Origin: Corticium candelabrum
Lineage: Eukaryota > Porifera > Homoscleromorpha > Homosclerophorida > Plakinidae
Reading direction: 5' to 3'
Assembly (NCBI RefSeq): GCF_963422355.1
Contig: NC_085091.1
Location: 3,783,523 to 3,847,522, forward strand
DNA: 64,000 bases
In this document: piece after piece, positions 25,601 through 35,963 of the stretch
Layout of the letters: each line of letters opens with the position of its first letter
Position numbering within the stretch: the first letter of the stretch is position 1
Program-made: the position numbers and the translations under genes
Notes under the pieces: model-generated
What the model was told of the DNA's origin: nothing
Database searches by the model: none
Seen by the model: only the letters and a program-made list of their open reading frames with translations

Positions 25601-26511
25601 TTATTGACGGATTTTATATTGGCGGTCACTGGAAAATCTGCCAATCCGCCAAAATAAACTCCCCGCTAATATTTCATCTTACATGGTATAGCATGGCCAC
25701 AAAAATTGCCCGTACTTTGAAGCAGTCGTTTGACCCACATTTTGCTGCATGCCAGTAAACCCCAGAGTATACTGGCACCCTACTCAACTTCAGTGTATAC
25801 CGGCATGCAGCAAAATGTGGGGTAATACGGTACAGCAGGAGCTAGTGTCTGGCTGAGACAACTGCAATTGGTCCATAAGAGGTTCGTATGCTACAAATAC
25901 CAATAAAACACAAAAGAAACAACAGACAACAAACACATATATGTACAGACCAACTGACAAACAATCAGACAGATGGACAGACAAACAATAAGTAAAAAAC
26001 AGGAAACACGTTAGCAAACTCAAAAATACTCTACAAACCAGCTTATGATTGCTGTGTCTCTCAGTAAGCAATACCTGTACCACAATACATTTACTTCATA
26101 AGATCCACACATACATCTCTTTCTCTAGCTGTGACCCGATCACATTAGCTGACTTTGCTGTTACCATATCTATCACATATGGCACAATAAGTTCACAATA
26201 ATGCGACACACAGTCGTCATTCCACACCTTGTTTATTACAAGCCACCACAAGTGGCACCCGGTAACAACAAAAAGTTGAGTCTGCCAACATGTCATACAC
26301 AAGCTCTGCTACATCGCGTGATTCAGTAGGAAAGTTGACACTGTCAACAACGACGATGATACCACTAATAGAATAATAAATGTTACAACACACATGGTGA
26401 GTACAAAGTGTTCATTTGATCATACCGAACTCCCTGTTTGTTCTTTTCTAGAATTTGAGATCTTAATCGTTCATGGCCAGGAACATCCACCAACTCAACC
26501 ACTGCTTGTTT
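22615..26511 (-). CDS. SRPRB: Signal recognition particle receptor subunit beta, 5' partial
   Basis: Four minus-strand exons, 26511-26426, 26364-26228, 26169-26115 and 22828-22615, join in frame to 163 residues matching the C-terminal two thirds of SRPRB. Motifs: VDVPGHERLRSQ (switch II DxPGH), IIVVVDSVNFPTESRDVAEL, VACNKQD (the NKxD guanine-specificity element) and TAKSANVIGSQLEKE, then ALRVTRSA, EGKDFEFSQ and LIECSCKR. SRPRB is an ER membrane GTPase that anchors the SRP receptor alpha subunit. The exons for the membrane anchor and the P-loop should lie farther right on this strand. I could not find them in the transposon-rich DNA there; they may be behind a very long intron or lost. The last intron (3.3 kb) holds nested MITEs. 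Confidence 0.88.
22829..24959. other. SRPRB last intron, left part
   Basis: Intronic. Includes a short foldback MITE (23022-23098) and a stretch at 24105-24245 similar to 5990-6160. The remaining DNA shows no coding signal on either strand beyond short chance frames. Confidence 0.5.
23022..23098. mobile_element. 77-bp foldback MITE
   Basis: Ends TAGTCTCGCGTAGCCAG and, inverted, CTGGCTACACGAGACTA, with CTTCCCC/GGGGAAAAG inside. The tip resembles the TAGCCTCG-type foldbacks at 39015 and 46186, so it is probably the same MULE-related group. A target duplication is not clear. Confidence 0.6.
24960..25830. mobile_element. TA-flanked MITE (outer)
   Basis: Inverted ends CCATATTACCC ... GGGGTAATACGG flanked by TA, with inner inverted blocks CATTTTGCTGCATGC / GCATGCAGCAAAATG. 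The ends resemble the element at 30455. It is a Tc1/mariner- or pogo-type non-autonomous element inside an SRPRB intron. A second MITE sits within it. Confidence 0.7.
25248..25686 (+). mobile_element. TA-flanked MITE (inner) with HIRAN-like fragment
   Basis: Inverted ends CCGTATAAAATGAAATATT and, reversed, CCATGTAAGATGAAATATT, flanked by TA; both arms also share the block AGTTTATTTTGGC. A plus frame, 25305-25541, contains GEQLC-like EQLCKRKEQNPHDSYAVAIV, which resembles the HIRAN domain core (KREPxNPxDxxAVxV). It is nested inside the outer MITE. Confidence 0.65.
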
Positions 26512-26579
26512 CTGTAAATATATTAATAAAAGATGACATTGAATTAGTATTACATGTGCATATGCATGCAGATAGACAG

Positions 26580-26885
26580 ACACAGAAACAGACATGCACA
26601 GACGAACACATGTCGCTGAGTTTAAGACACAACAGAGGAGACGGTTTTCAATTCAACTGCAACGTTGCAATGCAAGTGTGCTGACAAGAAAACTCATGAT
26701 GATCGGTTCTGGACCTAAGACCCTTAGTAGAAACACTGACTTTGCACAAGTTGTAGCTAAGTAGCTTCTTTTAAGTTTTATCCCCCATAGAGGGCTAATG
26801 TATTATGTAGTAACTATTATGTAGTGGACTTTAGGTTTGCTTTTAGAGTTTGATAAAAATTTCATTGTAATGGAAATATATGTAT
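26580..26885 (+). mobile_element. LINE 3' tail, copy 1
   Basis: Shares ordered sequence with the next copy: TTCAATTCAACTGCAACG-like coding remnant, CCCCATAGAGGGCTAATG-like, then ATGGAAATATATGTATT followed by an ACAG-rich run. This fits a 5'-truncated non-LTR retrotransposon. The clade is not determined. Confidence 0.5.
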
Positions 26886-26924
26886 TAACAAACAAACACA
26901 CAGACAGACAGACATGAGGCTCAA

Positions 26925-27270
26925 CAGTTTTTAAAGACTCTTTCTCTCATGTCTTATGATGAGGACGGTCATAAGAATGCATCCAATTTTACAACATATT
27001 GGAGACAACGTTTATCAGTTCAGTTACAACAATGTAACGCTAGAGTGATTATCAGGAAGACATCCCGCTTACTGGAACATACAAGGAAAGTGAAGAGAAT
27101 GAACAATACACACAATTATTAATGTGCTTTACTGTACAGCCCTATATAAGGCTGGTTTCTGTAGAGTTTTAGTTTGGTAGAGATTTTGTGCGATTGGGAC
27201 AGTAGAGTTGCTTAGTTGTGTTGATTGTAGATTTCAATGTTGAAAATATATGTATTGGACAGACAGACAG
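26925..27270 (+). mobile_element. LINE 3' tail, copy 2
   Basis: A direct relative of the copy just upstream. The end of a frame reads RLSVQLQQCNARVIIRKTS, followed by an untranslated tail ending GAAAATATATGTATTGG and (ACAG)n. Confidence 0.5.
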
Positions 27271-28023
27271 ACAGACAGACAGACAGATACTTTATTCTCA
27301 TACAGACTCTACTTGTACATATGTACATATGCTACGATTTCTTAAAATAAAACCAGTCTTTGCAAACAACAAAGTCATACATTAACTACATGGACTTGGC
27401 CTTGAATGTCAAAGTCAAAGAATAAATCTATACTAGGTCACTGGCCCGATCTATGCACGGGCAGGTTACATTATTCCCGTTCAGAAATATGGATCTGGGC
27501 AGAAAATTGAAAGTCACGTGCAGTTTCTTGTAAGTCTCACACTTAGGATACACTAAAGCTTATCTAATTGCCACGCAGACATGATTTAGCACACTGCTCG
27601 CACTCCGTTTTGACGCTTCAGTGTAGTGCTCGGTGCAGGTACAGTGTTTAAGATAATATACAGCTAACCCAGTGTGATGGGACTGGTAGTTAACATTGTG
27701 ACGTAATAATGGCATGTGACCAAACAATGAATTTATTGAAATTTTAAAGTGAGGATTGCACACCTAGTTATGAGAACACAAAATTATCATAGGAGATTGA
27801 GCTCACATAACAGGACTTCCTTCAAATTGAGTCTATCAGGGGCATTCAGTCTCCTTCCTGAACAACGAACAGCAATGTGTCGTTCTACGTTGCACCCCAA
27901 AAGGGTCCCTGACTAAAGCTGGAGGCCAACGTCACCCTGCGTATGTTCTTACCCATGCCGAGTTACGCCTGTACCCCAAATTTTAGCCTCGTGCGTGATC
28001 CGGTCTAGCCGGCTATCAAACTT

Positions 28024-28080
<57 letters not shown>

Positions 28081-28084
<4 letters not shown>

Positions 28085-30041
28085 CTTGGACAAAATTATA
28101 GGGACACCCCGCTGTGGGTATGTAGTAACACAATAATTAGGTTTCTTGAGAATACTGTAGACCCTAAATTGTTTTCTTTACGTTTCGCATTGCGGAAAAC
28201 GAGACCTAAAAGTGTATGACGTCATGACTGCGTAAGCGTCGTAAGTTAGACTCTCTCTGATTTTGTTTAGTGGCATTTAAAAAAGCCGGTTCTAATAACG
28301 CGAAGGAAAATTGAAGCCCTTCACCAGTTCCTCAGTACCGAGTGTTCCCGCCTCTCACCCTCCTGATTGCGTCCAAACGTCGTGGAACACTTTCTGCCAA
28401 GTTCCAGACACACGCGACTGGAATCTGCTGCTACGCCTCTTGTAAAGCATTCCAGAGCTCAGCTGCAGTTCTCGGTTTGCAATGACTGGCAGCAGTTTTG
28501 AGTTCATGCCACAAGTTCTCGATTGGATTCGCATTAGGCGAGTTTGGCGACCAGTCCAACAGTGTGACGTCATGCTGGCGTAGCCATTGTCTTGTTGACC
28601 GAGACGTGTGGATTGGCACGTTGTCCTGCTGGAAGACAAAGTCGTCTCCTATCAGTGCCGCTGCGTCTGTAAGCATGTGCTCCTCCAGAACCTGTTGGTA
28701 CGCCGTGCTGTCCATACGACCTTCCAGTTTCACCAGAGACCCCAAACCATGCCGACACATCGATCCCCACACCATCACACTAGCCGCGTGCTGGACCGTA
28801 CAATCACAACATTCAGGGAGAAATTCCTCACCTTTGCGACGCCAAACGTACAAAGCACCATCATTTCCTATGCTGACTTTTGACTCATCTGTAAAAAGAA
28901 CAGATTTCCAGTCATCCAAAGTCCATTGTGTGTGAGTGGTTGACCATCCTAGTCGCAAATGCCGATGGTTTTCTGTTAGCAGTGGGTTTTTTCTAGGACT
29001 CCGAGCGTTGACTCCTGTCTCACTGAGATGACGACAGACTGTTCTACTTGACACCTGCTTGCCAGTTTCATCAGCCAGCTGATACGAGAACAGTCGTGAT
29101 GGTGCTCTGCCGTTCTGCAGTGCCATTCTCTTCAGTCGGTGATCTTCCCGGATTGTCGTTGCCTTCCCACGTCCAGGTTGTTTTTCATAATCGCTGCTGC
29201 CATGGGAAAGCCGTTGCAGGCACTGATGAACCGAATTCCTGGAGCGGCGGACAAAAGCTGCCATCTGACGCACAGAATGGCCAACTGAGTGAAGGGCTTC
29301 AATTTTCCCTAGCGTTTTTGGACTCAACTGTTTGCCTCGAAGCATCGCTGCAACTCGTGAAATATCACACGGAACAAGACTCTGCAACTGCGTGCAGCTG
29401 AACGTTCAGGCTAAGTTATCACCTAAGTTTGGCGGTCTCAGGGGCAGCGGTTTTAGTGCAGCTGCCATTTTGGCGGTAGCAGTTTGAGATTTTGCTACGT
29501 AAAACGTGGACCGGAAGTGGCATGTCAATGTTCTTTTGTTGCTATAACTTTTTTAGTTTTTGTCTTAGCAGGATTTTTTTGTAATTAATTAGTGTCGCAT
29601 AATTTTTCAATACCTTAAAAGTTTGTTTATTGATTAAAATGGCAAAACAATTCAAATTGTGATGACATGCACGAAATCAACGTGCAAAAACAGATGATTC
29701 GCCTTTTTTCATAATGTTGATAAAAGGACCCACAAAATTGCTTTCACTCTCTACTACAGAGCATTCTTAGATTGTATGCCAAAAATGAGCATCCAAGAGC
29801 GATGAACGTGTACAAAGACAAGAAAAGTAGGAATGGCCGTCCTCCTTCTTCAAAGCAAACTAGATGCGCAGTAGGTAGCAAGTACAGCTGCAGTTTTGAA
29901 CTCAAGCTATGTTACATACCAACAATGGCGCAATCCATGAAAAAAGAAATTCGAAAAACATTTGGTTTTGCTAGAGAAAAATTCAGTGTCAAAGTTAGAC
30001 TAGACACAAAAATGCCAGGTGTCCCTATAATTTTGTCCAAG

Positions 30042-30045
<4 letters not shown>
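28081..30045 (-). mobile_element. Tc1/mariner transposon, near-complete
   Basis: 1965 bp with perfect-looking terminal inverted repeats beginning CAGACTTGGACAAAATTATA, inserted at TA within a (TA)n tract. It carries one transposase gene (28332-29387, minus). The 660 bp on the right side is a long untranslated leader of unknown purpose. Confidence 0.92.
28332..29387 (-). CDS. Tc1-type DD34E transposase with one in-frame stop
   Basis: Frame of 318 residues to a TAG stop at 28431-28433, then the same frame stays open for another 32 codons to a TGA at 28332-28334. Paired helix-turn-helix regions (SVRQMAAFVRRSRNSVHQ; SSRTVCRHLSETGV) precede the catalytic core: LFTDESKV, VFQQDNVPIHTS, then NPIENLWHELK with 34 residues between the second Asp and the Glu (DD34E). 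The segment past the stop (IPVACVWNLAESVPRRL) matches the usual Tc1 C-terminus, so the stop is a recent break. The start is chosen at the first Met. Confidence 0.88.
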
Positions 30046-30079
<34 letters not shown>

Positions 30080-30105
30080 AACTCCGCCAATTTTAGTAGT
30101 ATAGA

Positions 30106-30452
30106 CTAGCTCACTGGCCCGATCTCCGCACGGGCAGGTTAGATTATTCCCATTCAGAAATATGGATCTGGGCAGAAAATTGAAAGTCACGTGCAGTTTC
30201 TTGTAAGCTCACACTTAGGATACACTGTATCATACTGTATAGCTTATCTAATTGCCACAAAGGCATGATTTAGCACTGTTCGTGCTCCATTTTTGACGTT
30301 TCAGTGTAGGCTAGTGCTGAGTGCAGGTAAGGTATAGGTTGTATTCGGTGCAAGTGCGATGACACGTCTCTTCAGTGATCCTGTATAGCCGGCTATCAAA
30401 CTTAAACCTTACAGTATATACAAACACCGTCAATTTAGTACTATAGTATAGA
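30106..30452 (-). mobile_element. Short Helitron H2
   Basis: Same termini as H1: CTAG at the plus-left side next to the GCCCG/CGGGC hairpin, and a TCTATACTATAG start at the right. It is an internally deleted relative of H1 (shares ATAGCCGGCTATCAAACTTA). Confidence 0.65.
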
Positions 30453-30454
30453 TA

Positions 30455-30993
30455 CCGTATTACCTCGCCTAGAACGGCATGCCGTTATAAGCAAATTTTA
30501 CTAGAATCCGGTACAACTCCAGCTGGTACCTATAACGGCATGCCGTATTAGGGTGAGGTGCCGTTATAGAGCGAGGTACAGTAGTCACAGTAATAAGAGG
30601 CCTATCTTTTGATATTAATATTGCGGTAATGGAGGAGACACGTGTCAAACTAATGCACTGATGACAGATGAAACAGCTACTTGCGAAGAACCATTAGTAG
30701 ATGACGAACCATCAGGTTTGACAGATCAAGACAGTGATGATGATGAGGAACACAAAGAAGTAGAAACTGATTAGTGCTTACCGGTAATCTGTATGCATGG
30801 CACGTTCTTGAAGACTTAGTAGTAGTTAGTAGTACCGCTTAAGAAAGATATTAGATTTTGTTGGATGTGCAACTTGAGGTGCTGGTAAAAAATTCCCTCA
30901 TTTACAACGGCATGCCGTTGTACCTCGACGTATAACGGCACCCTGGTAAAATTCGTTCCATAACGGCATGCCGTTCTAGGCGAGATAATACGG
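30455..30993 (+). mobile_element. pogo/Tigger-like deleted element
   Basis: TA-flanked with inverted ends CCGTATTACCTCGCCTAGAA / TTCTAGGCGAGATAATACGG and repeated internal AACGGCATGCCGTT palindromes. A short plus frame near 30662-30774 ends in an acidic tail (DSDDDEEHKEVETD), as pogo/Tigger transposases often do. It lies directly beyond the 5' end of H2. Confidence 0.6.
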
Positions 30994-30995
30994 TA

Positions 30996-31362
30996 AGTAA
31001 AATCATCTACAGCTTGCTCAGATAACCCAGTGAGTCTGATGGGATTGGTAGATAGCATTGTGATGTAACAAAAGCATGTGAACAAACAATGAATACATTG
31101 AAATTTTAAAGTGAGCATTGCATTGTTAGTTATGAGAAAACAAAACTACGTCATGAGATTGAGTTCACGTAATGGAACTTCCTTCAAATTGAATCTATCA
31201 GGGGCATTCAGTCTCCTTCTTGAAAGGCGAACAGCATAGTCGTTCTACATTCCACCCCTAAAAGGAGACCCGAATGAAGGTTGAGGTCAATGCCACCCTG
31301 CCTATGTTCTTACCCATATCGAGTTATGCCCGTACTCCAAATTTTAGCCTTGTGGATACACA

Positions 31363-31440
<78 letters not shown>
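30996..31440 (-). mobile_element. Helitron fragment H3
   Basis: The body matches the H1 interior (27650-28000), for example GGGGCATTCAGTCTCCTTC and CTTACCCAT.TCGAGTTA, and runs into a (CA)n tract at 31359-31442. The two ends are not preserved. Confidence 0.6.

Positions 31441-31442
<2 letters not shown>
31359..31442. repeat. (CA)n microsatellite
   Basis: CA run at the boundary of Helitron fragments H3 and H4. Confidence 0.95.
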
Positions 31443-31443
<1 letters not shown>

Positions 31444-31585
31444 GCCATGTAGCCCGTTCTTCGCCCGGGCCAATTAATTAAGATAATTAACACAATTCCA
31501 GCGTCTAGACTCTTGGAGAATAATAAAATTCGGTTATCTAAGCAGAGACACCCCAAACTTTCTGATAAACCCGTTTAATTAAACA

Positions 31586-31652
31586 TACTTACATACATAC
31601 ATACATACATACACACATACATACATACATACATACATACATACATACATAC

Positions 31653-31685
<33 letters not shown>

Positions 31686-31686
31686 T

Positions 31687-31725
<39 letters not shown>

Positions 31726-31753
31726 TAGACAAACAGACAGACAGACAGATACT
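31586..31753. repeat. (CATA)n then (GACA)n microsatellites
   Basis: Tetranucleotide runs, ACAT-type at the left and ACAG-type at the right. Translated frames here (CLSVCLSV) are artefacts. Confidence 0.9.
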
Positions 31754-32149
31754 TTAGAAAATAAATACTTTATAGATAAACTTGATAAACCTGACCAAGT
31801 CACATCTAAAGTCTCAGCTATTTCGACATGCCCATTGAACGTCGTCACTTCAAAAGTGTTGCTGTCGTTGCACGGAACAGGTGCAGCAAACATGAATGTC
31901 TGTATACAAACCACAGGCTAAGAGACTTTGTTAATGAGACGTCACAGCCAATATATGCATATATAGTTGTTATCGTTTCAAGAAGACGGCGCCCAGTAAG
32001 CGCTTTGCACTTTATAAGTATAGCAGATAAAGAAGAAAAATTAGCATTTGCGGGTGGTAAAATTCCAAAAATTGTAAAGTAATTGTGGTAATCTAGTTAT
32101 ATGCTTATTTGCTTGCAAGTGGAGAGCATATCTTCAGACCAAATATACC

Positions 32150-33055
32150 ATGAAACCATCTGCTAGGTTGAGGAGCAGTGATATGAATCAGAACTTTTTC
32201 ACCAGCGTGTAAATGCTGTTTCTACATTGTATATGAACCTATTGATGTGTATATTTTGTGGTCCTCTGGCAACGACTGTTTCAAGGCATTTTTCCATCAT
32301 TCTTTTGAGAATAAGTCTTGCTCTGTTTAATATGCCCAAAGCCAAGTTGCTAACTACCATTAGAGGCATTCCGACTTCTAGATCAATTCTATGTGGCGGT
32401 AGTCCGGCAGGTTGAAAGAAATTAAGAAATTCAACTGGATAAAGAGTTGCTTAGTCGACGTCATTCACACTGTCAATTGATAGATAAGCTTTGGCTTCTC
32501 CTGGAAATTGTCGTAAAAGCTTTGAGTTGATGTCATTAGCAGATTCGTTGAGAGGAGTTAAATAGCTCGTTCCATAAGCCAGTTGCTATCTTTGTGATTT
32601 CTTTCTAAGTCAGGGTAGATGAAAGTGATGGGTGTATTGATATCGTTTGTAGTAATTGCAAGATCTGATGGAATTGTAGTAATGTAGCTGTTTTTTTGAT
32701 AGAGCATTTTGCCGTTTCCAACCTTGAGCAGGGTTTGAGCAAACTGAGCCGCGTTTCTGTCATTGTGAAGATGTACACACATATTTGTCATCAAGGAATA
32801 TGCTTTAACCTTTTGCCATAGATACGACCATTTGATGCAGGAACTAACTTCGTCTGGGCGACATCCTCCACAAACGACGGGAAGAGTTTGGCGGAAGTCT
32901 CCTACAAGAATTGTAAGAATGCTGCCAAATATATTTTTGCATTTTCTAATGTCTTGTAGAGTGCGGTCAATGGCTTCAAGGGCACGCTTGTTCATAATTG
33001 TTGCTTTGTCCCAATAAATGACTTTGCACTGTCTAAGTAGACTTGCTGTCGTCAA
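32150..33055 (-). pseudogene. Helitron PIF1-like helicase remnant
   Basis: The 33055-32558 frame contains ALEAIDRTLQDIRKCKN, ILVGDFRQTLPVV (motif III) and SLMTNMCVHL. The following DNA on the same strand continues with YLTPLNESANDINSKLL, GLPPHRIDLEVGMPLMVV and LGILNRARLI, typical of the PIF1-like C-terminal half. Motif II has Lys for Glu (WDKA instead of WDEA), and stops and frameshifts are present, so it is inactive. Confidence 0.8.
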
Positions 33056-33817
33056 TTCGTGAATATTTTAGAAGTACGTGAATATTTTAGAAGTACGTGA
33101 TTATTGACACACGTGCTAAGCACGTGTTGAGAAAGACAGCGGTGCTCATCGTTAACTCTTTCATTGACTGCAGAAGTTTTAGTAGTACCTTTCGCGATCC
33201 GTCGACGGGCACTGTGCTGGCGCTGTGAGTCAAGCCAGCGAGTAGCTTCGTTATCTTTTTCCTGTCGCAGCGATAACTTTCGTCGCTTTGCCTTTGACAA
33301 AATAGCAGACAGAGCGCTTTTTGGGAGGCATTTTGACAGTGTACAGGCGGGTTTGCTGTAATGACAACTTTTTGTTGTGCTTTAGCCAAAACAGCAGAGC
33401 ATTTGTGACGCCACAATAAATGTGCGACATCACAATAGGTGACGCAACAATGAGTAGGCATAGGATGACATCAAGAAGTACAGATGAACGCCAGCAACGC
33501 CTAGGTATAGTACATAGACTACCGAAAACGTCACCAGTTGCTATTCCACACTGAGAAAAGGCCGCATGCTAAAGGAGAAGCGAGGAAGTGCAGCGGTTTG
33601 CGACCGCATAGAGGAAAAACTTTTTGTGACATCACAATTTTCAAAAAAAAAACCCAACCCAAATCAAAGTACAGGGTACTGGCCACCACGAAGAGCACCA
33701 GTTGCTTTACAAAAGTAGAGAAGGTTATGTGCTAAAGGAGGAGCGGAAAGGAATAGCAGTTTGCGAGCAATTATAAAACAAAAATTCAAAATGGCTGCAC
33801 CTGTGGGCCTACTTCCC

Positions 33818-33820
<3 letters not shown>

Positions 33821-33904
<84 letters not shown>
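33821..33904. repeat. (CA)n microsatellite in Helitron 5' end
   Basis: CA run about 20 bp inside the 5' TC terminus of H4, the same position as the (TA)n in H1. Confidence 0.95.
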
Positions 33905-33905
<1 letters not shown>

Positions 33906-34026
33906 ATTAATTTTAGTAGTATAGATATGCCCCATACGCCTATAATTAAAAACACTGGAATTAAAAATTCCTTCAAACAGTATATAAAATAATAAATCTA
34001 ATATTAAAAACACCCCATTAATAATA

Positions 34027-34420
34027 AAGCCACTACAGCCTAGTGCTTAGAGTTCTGGTTCTCCAACCACAATAGCCTGGGCTCAATCCCAGATGGCGAC
34101 AGCAATACAATGAAACAAGTCTGTTGGTTCTTTCTCACTGTCTATTTGGCATGTCTGTGAGATCAGACTTGTTTCCATCGATGGGAAGTTTCTGTGATCT
34201 GGCATGGGTATCGTTGGCAATGAGAATCAGTGCTTTCCTGGTAGCCATTGATATCTACTGGGCATGCTGTTCAGAGCTGGCAAAATCTTCGTAGCACACG
34301 CAATCATTGATCAATAAGCCAGTTACTAGATCCATATGGATTACACGGAAACACGTCCCTCTCTGGGACTGCCGGGTTGGTGGGCGCCCAGTTGAGAGTA
34401 ATCCGACATCTTCAAAACCA
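34027..34420 (+). mobile_element. tRNA-derived SINE, second family
   Basis: Head with an A box (TAGCCTAGTGCTTAGAG) and a B box (GGGCTCAATCCCAG). The body differs from the SINE at 5316 and ends in an A-rich tail (CAATAAAGACAACAAAAAA-like). Confidence 0.6.
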
Positions 34421-34491
34421 ATAAAGACAACAAAAAATTTGATTAATTAAAAAGAAATGTACAGTTTCAGCTTATTAATATACATAATGGT

Positions 34492-34494
<3 letters not shown>

Positions 34495-34557
<63 letters not shown>

Positions 34558-34576
34558 ACACACGCATGCACACGTG

Positions 34577-34667
<91 letters not shown>
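34495..34667. repeat. Compound (CA)n microsatellite
   Basis: Two CA runs split by an ACGTGCACACACGCATGCAC interruption. Confidence 0.95.
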
Positions 34668-34668
<1 letters not shown>

Positions 34669-34989
34669 ACTAGTTTCGCATGGAAACTTCTGTCAAGAAA
34701 GACCACGTGCCCTACCAGCTACGCCACATAGAGCAATCCAATTGTCTCTGTATTGTTGGTTAATGACAGAAAAGCCAGGACTGCATGAAAGTGCTACAAA
34801 GTATGGCAAGCAGAAAACAGAAAACCGAGAAAGGAGACGATCGCCAAACATAAATGAATACAGTTGTGTGTCACTTATCCGACAAGTCAAGATTGCCACA
34901 TGGGTGACGATATGACATATAACGAATCCTGCATCTATCTATACACATCATAAAGCCGTAGTGTCTCTGTGTGTGTGTGTGTGTGGGGG

Positions 34990-35418
34990 GGGGGGGGCGC
35001 AGTGGACCAGATGGTAGAGCGTTGGTGATGACATCCGGGATCTTGTATTCCGTGATGAGGGTTGCAGGTTCAATCCTGGTGGAGGCGACACTGTCGCAGT
35101 TTCCTTGAGCAAGGAACTCACCCACACTTGCTTCTCTCGACTCAGGAGTATAAATGAGTACCCGGTCATTGATTGGGGTGGACATGACCGCTGGTTTGGC
35201 AGTAACATCATGCAGCAGACGGGTACGTGTGGGCCTTGGTCTCCAGTCCCAGAGCTGCGCTATTCTCAGTGCCCCTGGATGATTCTGGCCAAGCTCCAGG
35301 TGGATTGTAGCGCTGGCCCAAGACTCCATGTAGCACATGGAGGCCCTGTCTCTAGAGGCAGGGAGAGCTATCTCCGCAACTGACCTCAAGGTTGACGTCG
35401 AAAGACGTGAAGGGCTTA
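34990..35418 (+). mobile_element. tRNA-derived SINE, same family as 5316
   Basis: Head GCGCAGTGGACCAGATGG with B box GGTTCAATCCT. The shared body block is CCTTGAGCAAGGAACTCACC and GGAGTATAAATGAGTACC. It is preceded by a TG run and a G9 tract and followed by another (TG)n. Confidence 0.75.
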
Positions 35419-35429
35419 ACATTTGTCCA

Positions 35430-35431
<2 letters not shown>

Positions 35432-35519
<88 letters not shown>
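35432..35519. repeat. (TG)n microsatellite
   Basis: A pure TG run just after the SINE. Confidence 0.95.
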
Positions 35520-35521
<2 letters not shown>

Positions 35522-35963
35522 TGTGTTCAGAGTAAATTCTCAAACGCTGCGGTGAAGAGAGGCGATCGAACTGTCATTCGTCTGCTCTTCTACCCTGGCT
35601 TATTATATAAACTTACAATCAATCATAAAAAGCATAATTTTTGTCTCTAGATCAATAAGACACTTGGTTTGTTTAAATTCACATCTATATTCAGTATGCC
35701 TAATGTGAAAAAAATGCCATATAATATGAACAATATTTGAGTTCATAACAGCTTCAGTTATCCAACATATTCACTTATCCAACAGGGTCCAGTCCCAAGG
35801 AGGTTGGATAAATTACACACAACTGTACGGCCACAATTGGCAAATATGGCCTAAAGGCAGCTGTCAAGATGTCTGGGGAACAAGGTTTCATTTCTGATAA
35901 ATACAGAAGGAAGCAGTATTGCCAACACACCACACCGGAAAGTGCGCGACGTGCGTGACTCTA

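Larger units (their letters stand above)
27433..30105 (-). mobile_element. Non-autonomous Helitron H1, carrying a Tc1 insertion
   Basis: Read on the minus strand it starts TCTATACTACTAAAATT, has a (TA)n tract near the 5' end, and ends with a hairpin (GCCCG TGCATAGAT CGGGC), 7 bases and CTAG. These are Helitron hallmarks: a 5' TC, a 3' hairpin followed by CTRR, and no target duplication. The Tc1 element at 28081-30045 lies within its (TA)n tract; without it H1 is about 0.7 kb. Its 5' TC abuts the CTAG of H2, giving a tandem pair. Confidence 0.7.
31441..33925 (-). mobile_element. Larger Helitron relic H4 with helicase remnant
   Basis: The minus-strand 5' end reads TCTATACTACTAAAATTAATGG followed by (TG)n. 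The 3' side has a hairpin-like GCCCGGGCGAAGAACGGGC near 31450. Inside are a basic N-terminal ORF remnant (MPPKKRSV ... RQHSARRRIAKG, 33080-33330) and a PIF1-type helicase remnant. The HUH nuclease region was not seen, so the element is internally deleted. Confidence 0.65.
34861..35825. mobile_element. pogo-like MITE with SINE inside
   Basis: Inverted ends CAGTTGTGTGTCACTTATCC / GGATAAATTACACACAACTG flanked by TA. The TTATCC motif in the ends is typical of pogo/Tigger elements. A SINE and two TG tracts lie inside. Confidence 0.7.

Noticed and set aside
24492-26083. Cys/Leu-rich minus-strand ORFs resembling membrane proteins
   Set aside because: They lie in GACA/ACAA-rich intronic DNA; the pattern is compositional.
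29772-30104. 110-residue plus-strand ORF in the Tc1 leader
   Set aside because: No domain, opposite to the transposase, and ends in the TA microsatellite.
31586-31753. CRISPR-like array
   Set aside because: Pure tetranucleotide repeats without spacers in animal DNA.
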